In this document: one piece after another, positions 51,701 to 60,700 of the stretch
How positions within the stretch are numbered: the stretch's first letter is position 1
Layout: each line of letters opens with the position of its first letter
From: Nageia nagi
Lineage: Eukaryota > Pinophyta
Length of the DNA: 64,000 nt
Reading direction: 5' to 3'
NCBI GenBank assembly: GCA_050084985.1
Contig: JBITNC010000001.1
Coordinates: 187,860,001 to 187,924,000, forward strand
Notes under the pieces: model-generated
The model's input: only the letters and a program-made list of their open reading frames with translations
Databases searched by the model: none
What the model was told of the DNA's origin: nothing
Made by a program: the position numbers and the translations under genes

Positions 51701-54700
51701 CACCATTTTTCCCTCACTTGGATCTTCAATACCTTGGGAAAACGTGCCTGGGACTAAGGCTACTCAAACTTTCATTTTCGAACATTCTGGACTCAATCTG
51801 TGCATTTCTGGCCACTCCTCGCATTTCCAAGCTCAAACTCAACCAAAACACCCTTTCTGGTACCTCCGAGCTCAAACTCTGTATTTTCAATGATTTATGA
51901 GCTCAAAAGGTGCAAAAATGACTATTTCTGCCTTTCTGGGCTCCATCATTTCAAGCATTTCTGGGCTCAAAGTATTCAATTCCGACCATTTTCAGCATTT
52001 TCGAGCCCTTGGTGTGAAAAAACGACTTTTCCGGCATTTTTGAGCATTTCTAGCCATTCTAGGCTCAATTCGTCACTTTCAGTCATTCCGGAGCTTTCCG
52101 AACTCAAATCGTGCAAAATGCACTTTTTTTACCATATTGACCATTTTCAGGCCCAAAAGTGACCAAAACACGCCTTTCTACCTTACTTGCCCCTTTCCAA
52201 TTTTCCAAGGTCAACTTTGACAAAAACGTCCATTTTTGTCATCCTTGTCATTTTCAAAGCACCTGGACTCAAAAGTGACAAAAACAGTCATTTTTGCTAC
52301 TTAGGTACCTTTGCGATTCTATGATGCTAGGCACCTATGAGCTCAATTCCTGAAAAAACTCTTTTTTGTCAACTCTATCAATCTTCCGCTCAAATGCTGT
52401 GAAAACGCGCCTTTTATGCTATGTTAGTCGCTTGGTGAAAAACTCCCTTTTTGGTTGTTGTCCTTATCCAAAAATGTATCCTGCTTGATGTTGCTTGAAA
52501 CCGAATCATGAATGGCCCCTGAACGCACTGAATTGACTTGGTGCCTCTATGGGTATTTGTGTGCACTACTTCATCACTTGGCCGCTTTGACTCTTTTCTC
52601 TAGCCGTCGTATAGTCACCTCCAGGCAATGTCGTCCATTGCCTCCAAAAAAGTAGGATCCCCAAAATGCTACATCTTGGGGTGTGTTGTGCGGGCACAAC
52701 AGACCCTATGTGGACGACCAGTGTCATGTGTTGGACCCCTCTACGTGTTGTTTGACTCCTACCAACCATCGTGGATTATTTGTTAGCCACTGTTTCATCC
52801 AATCACACCTTGCTCATGTACCTTTTGTTGGACCCTACCTTCTATTAGCTCGCTCTCCTCTGCATCTCGTGCCCACTTAAAACCTTTTTGCATGGACTAC
52901 AACCTAACATCCCGTTAGCGATCCTTTTCTCGATCGTGTACCTAACATGATGGAGCCGTATACCAACCCTCCTCTCTGCATTGCCCAACCAACTTGACAA
53001 CACCCTACCAACACGGAGCATTCTATGTGGACCCGCATGCCCTCTAAAACCGTGGTGGACCCCACCAACTCCCTATACCTTCCTTGATTGCCCAATCAGA
53101 CCCACCCAATCAACTACTCAATCAACATTGTGGATGCCTTTGACCCTTTTAAAATTTTTGAAATTCCAAAAATATTTTTGGCCATAATATAGCTCCAATT
53201 TGAACGAAATTTTTTCATTGGACCTAGATTTTTGAAGACTACAAATTGAGAATAGTTTTATTTTTTATGGTGTTTATAAAGACATTTTGTTGGGCAAAAA
53301 CATTTTGTGAAGAAATTTTTTTAAAGAAATATTTGAGTTTGGAAGCTTTGTAAATATGAATTCCCTTGTGAGTATTGTTGGTGTTGTATTGACTAGGAAA
53401 GAAAATTATCCGAAGTGATCTAGAAAGATCAAGCATATTCTTATTTTCAATGTTTTTTGGAAGGATATTTGTGATGGAGATACTATCCCCACCAAAACCA
53501 CTAATGCCAAGGAGCTTGCAATTTGGAAACACAAAAATATTAAGGCATATGCTTTAATTGCCACTTCAGTGAGTGAAAAGGTTAATTGCCACAGTAACTC
53601 CATTGATGATGCATGTAATGCTTTGAAAAAGTTGAAAGATTTGCATGACTCTCATTCTGTATTGGAAGTGATCCAATTATAATAGAAGCTTTTCAAAATA
53701 GAGTTGAAAGACAATGGATCTCATGGCGTTGATTCAGAGATTAGAGCCATTATGCATGACTTAAACTCTATATGTGTGAAGATTGATATTGCTCTTGCAG
53801 CCTTGATCAAGGCTCTCTATCTCACATATTCACATTATCTTGAATCCCTACAAGCAAGTGGAAAATTGATGGCCCTCACTTTTGACACATTGGCAGATAA
53901 GATTGAGAAACGCAAGAAGGCATTTGGAGAAAAGATGAGTGAGTTTATTGTTGATACATTGTGCAATGCTCAAAAGCGGAACAATGTACATGATTCTTCT
54001 CATGGAGAAAGTAGCAATCGTGGTCATAGTAGGAAGAATTTAAGAGGTAGGTGGGGTAGACAAAATCAAGGTGATTGTGGCAAGAAAGACAATCTTCATT
54101 GTGTTCCTTATGACGAAAAAGGGCACGACTCCAGTACTTGTTGGATTCCATGGGAGAAGATAAAAGAAAAAAAGGGAGCATCAAAATGATAAGAGTAAGA
54201 ACTCTGATTCCACTCATTTTGTGATTGTTGAATGCAACACTAGTGTTGACACATTGTTCAATACTTCATTTGCGCCTTGGGAGGTTGCTTGATACTAGTG
54301 CGACATGTCATATGAACTTTCATAAGGATTTTTGGAAGAGATGAATGATAACATTGATGAAGAAATGTACTTTGCTAATAGATCCAATATTAAACTCCTC
54401 AGGTATTGGTACTGTGAGACTCAAATTGTCAGGATTTTTTGATGTACTTCTTCATGATGTTTCCTACCTTCTTAAATTGTGAAGGAACTTATTATCTCTA
54501 GTGCTAATTCCTCAACAATGATATTCCATTCACATGTTTGACGGCAAAGTGGAGATAAGGAAGCCTTCTAAAAACAAAGTTGTGATGACTAGTGGGTAGG
54601 ATGAGCAATTATTAAAGCTTCATGTGTCTTCTACTTGATCCAGGAATTTCGCATATCTCACTCATCAAAAAACAGGTACACTCTCATCAAGTCTCTTATG

Positions 54701-57700
54701 GCATGCAAGATTTGGATATCTCAATTTTGGTGATCTTTGTTTGTTGAAGAAGAATGGTGCTTATGGATTGCCTACCATACCAAGGGAAATAGAACCTTAT
54801 GAAGCATGTGTCCTTGGTAAGCACAACAAGAGACCTTTTGTTGATTCAAAATGGAGAGCATACTTACACTCTGATTTTTGTGGCCTTTTACATGTATTAT
54901 CTGTTTCCTGAAATAAATATGTCATGACACTTATTGATGATTACAACAAGATGTGTTGGGTTTATTTGTTGAAAAATAAGTCTCAAGCATTTGAAAATTT
55001 TAAGCAATTTCATGTTAGCATTGAAAAAGGAAGCACACATTCATATTGGTACACTTCGTTCTGATAATGGTGGTCGATATACTTCAAATGAATTTAAAAA
55101 CCATCTTAGCCAACATGGGATCAAAAATCAAACTATTGTTTCATATAACCCATAGCAAAATGGTGTAGCAGAGAGGATGAACAAGACTCTTTTGAATATG
55201 ACACGTGCTATGTTGTTTTTCAAAAATGTGAAGTTAATGTTTTGGGGTGATGCAATTCAATGTAGCCAAAAGTATGAACATCTATGGAATGTGGTATGGC
55301 CGACTTCCTTCAATTATGCATCTTAGGGCTTTTGGTTCCACTTGTTATGATTTAATACCTAAGGAACAAAAAAACAAACTTGGTGCTAGGAGTCCTAAAT
55401 GCATTTTCTTGGGGTACTTTGGGTTATAAGCTTTATGACCAGGTAAAAAGGGATGTAATTTTTCTTGAATGCTCGAAGAGTGACATGACTGTTGACCGGC
55501 AACTTGATCACCTTGAGAAGTTTAACTGTAGAAAGCATTACATTGAGGCTAATTATGAGATTCCAAATGCTGAAGAAGGGAAAACTATATTGGATCAACA
55601 TTTGGAATCTACATCACTTGTTCTAGTTCCTATAGAACAAGCACCCCCTCCACAACAAGATCTTTCATGTTGATCATATTCAAATGGTCAGTTGGATGAT
55701 GTAATTTAAGGGATTGGTAAGTTGAGTCTTGATGGGAATGTAGCACCTCCCTCAACCCTTGGAGCAACCTAAACCATCATAGAAGATTCCAAAATGGGCC
55801 ACAAAAACACTTTTGAGTGTTCATCCTAATGAAGTTGGGAAGATGGGAACTAGGAGTTCCTTTCAAGCTAGACAAGAAGGTGGAGCAGTAGAAAAGTCAA
55901 AGTGATGTTGAATTTTTCTACTAATTTTGAGCCAACTTCCTTTAAAGAAGCTTTTTCTCATGATGTGTGAAAAGAAGCCATGAAGGAGTATGATGCCCTC
56001 ATCAAGAATGCGACAAGGAAGTTGGTGGATCCCCCATATGGAACCAAACCAATAGGTTGCAAATGGGTTTGTAAAAACAAGTACAAACAATATGGCTCAC
56101 ATGACAAACATAAAGTGAGGCTTGTGGCTAAGGATTTTGCATAGAAGAATGTATTGACTATGATGAAAAATTTGCTTGTAAAGCTAAGTGGGCTACCATT
56201 CGTTTCTTTGTTGGCAATGTTAGCTCAGTATGGGTAGAAAGTTCATCAAATGGATGTAAACACTCCATTCTTGAATGGTGATTGAAAAGAGAATGCGCAT
56301 AAAACAACTAAAAGGCTTTGCAGTGAAGAGTTAAGAATATAGAGTGTGAAAGCTAAAAAGTCCTTGCATGGCCTAAAGCAAGCACCTCACATATGGTATG
56401 AAAAGCTTACCGAGCATCTTTTGAAAATCAATTTTAAGCACTTTAATCTTGATGATGAAACTTTATTTGTCAAGAGAATTAGCAAAATTGTCGCGTATCT
56501 TATGGTGTATGTAGATGATCTTTTGATATCAAGAAACAATGAGACAAGGTTTGGAGAAAAGCTTTGAAATGATAGATATGGGACATCTTCACTATTACTT
56601 GGGTGTTGAAGTGACTCAAACACCAAGTTGTATTTTCATTTTCCAAAGAAAGTACATTGGAAAGTTGTTGAATAAATTTGGCATGGCAAATTGTAATCCT
56701 CTCTCAACTCCAATGGAGCAAAATTTGAAATTGAAATCAACTAAAGGGAACCAATTTGAGGATGCTACAAAATATAAACACCTTGTAGAAAGTCTCATTT
56801 ATCTAACCACAACAAGACCAAAAATTTCATTTGTGGTTGGAATCCTTTCTTGGTGCAAAAATCATGTGTAAGGACATTGGAATGTAGCAAATAGAGTCCT
56901 TTGATATTTCAAGGGAACTCAAGATTTTGGGCTCAAATATTCTAAGATGAGACTTCAAATTGATTAGATATTCAGATTTAGACTTCGATGGAGACAAAGA
57001 GAAACGATTTCTACTTCAAGCTATCTCATAAGTCTTGGATCGATAGCTATATCTTGGAAATCATGAAAGCAATCTTTTTCGACAGATTCCACTACAAAGG
57101 CAGAGTATGTGGCTGTTGCCAATGCAATAGAGGAGATTGTGTGGCTCAGGAAGATACTGGAAGATTTGTTGGAGAAACAAGTGCAACCAACTCCACTTCT
57201 GATTAATAACACTTTTGAAATACAATTAACTAGGAATCCTAAATTTCATGATTGAACAAAGCACATCAACATAGTATCATTTGATTCAACATCATGTAGA
57301 GGTCAAGACAATTCAGTTTAAGCATTGTTCCACTGATGAGCAAACTACAAACATCTTCACCAAAGTGCTTGGGCAAGAAAAGTTCGAGAAGTTCAAAAAG
57401 ACGCTTGGACTTACAAATACCACTTCGGATTAGGGGGGGATTGTTAAACACTTGATCCTTAGGGATTATGGTATTTGTAATAAAGTAGTATTGTTTACTA
57501 AATATAGTAAATTTGTATACAGGAGATTAGTAGAATATTAGGAGTCATAAGGCAATGCATATGAAGAGTCCATGTGTAATTCAAAGGTCACCCATGAAGG
57601 TAAATCCATAGAAACATTTTGATATTGTATTTATTCTCATCTTGAATCTAATACAATGGTTTTTTTCTTGGAGTTAATGGACAAATCCAAGTTGGTGAAA

Positions 57701-60700
57701 TACTTAGTATAGTCAAGTTATTTCTTATTCATGTTGATTCTTTCTCAAGGACCAAAACCATAGATGAACCAGCATCATTCATAAGATTCAAGCAAAAACT
57801 AAAAGGTTTTCTTATTCTTGAGTGCACATTGCAACCATCATCCAAATGTTGTTGTTATGGACTTGAATAATGTTAAAAGAGTTTGCCCCTTACTGCTACA
57901 TCTATTGTAGCCTATATATATCCCTAGTCTTATTCTTGTTACTATCATCTCTCTATCCTGAATTTGTACATCACTATAGATCATGTATATTTGTACCACA
58001 TCATATAATATAGAATATAAAAAAATTGGAACACATTAAAAAAGTGCTGGAAAAGTTAATTGTAAAAAAAAGGAATACAAGGTGGTACATATGTTATATT
58101 TAAAAACATGCAAAAATTAAAAATAAAACAAATGAATGAAACATGTATATAAAGTGTTACTAATTAATCTTTTGTATTCCAGTAGATAAAATGTGTAAGA
58201 CAAGATTGATGTTTCAGATCATACTCTTTGAGCCTTCATCAAAATACAACATTTGAAGTTCATTGTTTAGAAACTACCTATTAAATAGGCTAATGTTGAG
58301 ATGGGTCCTATCACATTATTTTGCAGCCGATCCAATGCCCATGATTGAGGACAAGGTATTCTTTCCATACCAAATGTTATACTTATACCAAATTCTGATT
58401 ACTTTCAGCATTGTAATCAAACAATTCCATGACCATTGCAATCTTGCTTTGCACATAGATTTAAATAGCGCTCTCTTTTTGGCCTCTGTTTCAGTAGATT
58501 TGTGTTCTTGATGTGGGCTGTCCACTTTCCTAGAAGATGCCTCTCTATACGGATCTGATTTTTTTTGCTTGTTTACCTTCATAAGTATAACCATACAACT
58601 CAAACTCTTACCACGCACCAATTTCCATCTCCATTATTTCAAGTAAGTTGCGCCCTTCTGCCCTAGTCCTTCTTAATTCATTTGGGCTTCTTCTAATTGT
58701 GTTGATTTTGACAAGAAATTTTCGTTCCCTAGTGCCTTAGATGACCCAAAGAATCTCAAGTTCATCTAGGAATAGAACGACTTTGTTTGTTCTACTTCTA
58801 CCTATGCTACTCGCATGATGGATTTCATATAAAGATGAGACATTAAACTTTAATGCCAAGATACAATTGCAACAATTTTGGAATAGTTGAAAGTAAAATC
58901 ATGCTATATAATAACAGATTCCAGGTAAAGCAGTCTTGAATAACATTTTCCTTGAATTAGTATTTTGCTAGAAATGAATACCAACAAGCCAGAACCCAGG
59001 TGTTTCCAAATAGGGACACTTGTCCTTTGGACCTTAGGCATGTTTTTATCATTGAATCTTGACAGTTATACACTTCATAATATTAACCATGAAATCATCA
59101 ATCCATTCAATTCACTTGGAAGATCAACAAAATTGGATCACAAGATTGATCCCTCCTTTTTCCATATCTAGTGCCAGCTAATCAAAAGTGAAAAAGAGAA
59201 ATAACTCCACTCCACTCCACTGTGGAAACTTCAACCCAACATACTTACATACAAAAATATTTTGCAATTATTAATTGAAAGTAGATGTTTTATTCAAGAA
59301 ATGCCCAATTTTGAGCAATGATTTAAGGGGAATACACTTCAAGGATATAAACCATGCTATATACCTATTAAAATATTATATGATAGAAAACTACTCTTTG
59401 ATACTACTAATAATGATCATCATCAAAGTAATAATAATAGGAAGAAAAAGATTGTAAATTTGTAACCGTATAAATCATGTGACCCTTAATTCAAACAAAT
59501 ATTTCTTTTTGAATTAATCATCATTGACAATTATCGATCTTGTTACATACAAGTTTTGTAAGAGTGTTTTGCTTAAAGAATTTCTCATTGGAATCCTAAG
59601 ATTCACAAGATTGTTAATAATCATTAGCAACAATGAAGAATGGAGATCAGTTGAACACCCCGTGTGACTAAGTTGAATCTATGAGACTTCCACTATCAAA
59701 ACCCAATTTGAACACATTTTTGTTCAAATCAGAAACCTTGCATAAGAGATTCAAACAAGTGACTCATAATTATCTAATCAAAATTGGAAGTAAAACATCT
59801 TTTTTCTCATTAACATAATATAAATTCTCTAAACAACATCCAAAATTGTTCTCAGGGCCCTAGAAGAACCGGCTTAAAACACCAGAAGATTTAAATGCAA
59901 AGTATTCCGTTGGAAAAATACTCACTTCCTTCGTCAATGAGTCTATCACTGTTGTATAAAAGTCAATAGCATCCACCCTTTCACCCCAAAGGCCAAGAAA
60001 TCCTTTCTGCATGAAAAAATAAACGCCAAAATGTCAATTTGTGCTTAATATTCACCAAGAACAAAGCAATAAGTCTATCACTTTCCCAACCATTCCAAAA
60101 AGATCATATTTTATATTATACAGACTCAAGCCAATGAATATGTTGATTTAATATTACTTTCTAGACATAGAACACAATTGCCTGGAAAGTAGTAATGTAC
60201 TTTTGTTAATGGCCTCTTCTCTGGATGTCTTTCATACTTGTTCTGATTGTAAGCCAGCCAATCTTTCAAGCTCTCCTTCTTCTGTACTATCTTTGCTAGT
60301 TTATTGGCATTGTAAACAACCTACAATAAATTGTGAACAAAACGTGAGGTCTTCTGACATGATATCAATCATATTATTACAAAATCAAATGCACTTGTAC
60401 TCCTAACCCTGAAATGTTAGCACACAAACAATGGTGACAATTTGTGTATCTCTATATGATTTGACACAGTAGTGGTCAACCTTTTATCCTTTGAATGTTT
60501 GGTGTAAATTGTGTAGATGATGTTCTTTTCACATGATCAATTGACCAGCCACTATACTTGTTAGCACAAAAACAATGGTGATAATTTGTGTATTTCTATA
60601 TGGTTTGACACAATAGTGATCAACTTTTTATTGATATCAATTCGTAAAGGAATATTCACGATCTCTGACTAGGATGTTAAAAACTACTACACACAATTCA

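Larger units (their letters stand above)
45459..52701 (-). mobile_element. EL3: 7.2-kb TG...CA unit carrying a protein-coding frame (EL family)
   Basis: On the minus strand it starts TGTTGTGCCCGCACAACA (52701-52684, perfect palindrome arms) and ends CCCAACA (45459). A perfect 5-bp target duplication GACCC lies on both sides (45454-45458, 52702-52706). Order: subterminal hairpin (52659-52681), leader with TAGGCGC/GCGCCTA-bounded units (50.8-51.8 kb), leader TATA (50725), coding region 49970-46935, 3' module (46565-46529), U5 hairpin (46283-46268) and tail with GGGAAAGAAAAGC before the end. First and last 100 bp show no similarity, so there is no LTR pair. Confidence 0.85.
44613..57689 (+). mobile_element. 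Ty1/copia element with 5' LTR, EL3 insertion, pol and 3' LTR
   Basis: The LTRs 44613-44859 and 57442-57689 are direct repeats (about 90 percent alike by eye), TGTTA...CA. A PBS-like GATTAGAGC follows the first (family TATCAGAGC) and a polypurine TAGGGGGGGA precedes the second. Gag, protease, integrase, RT and RNase H relics lie between 53357 and 57400. EL3 occupies 45459-52701. The outer flanks are both gypsy RT text on the minus strand (44301-44612 and 57690-57790), which supports a single insertion. The immediate 5-bp flanks (CAAAA, AGTTG) do not match, and about 30 bp of RT seems lost. Confidence 0.72.
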
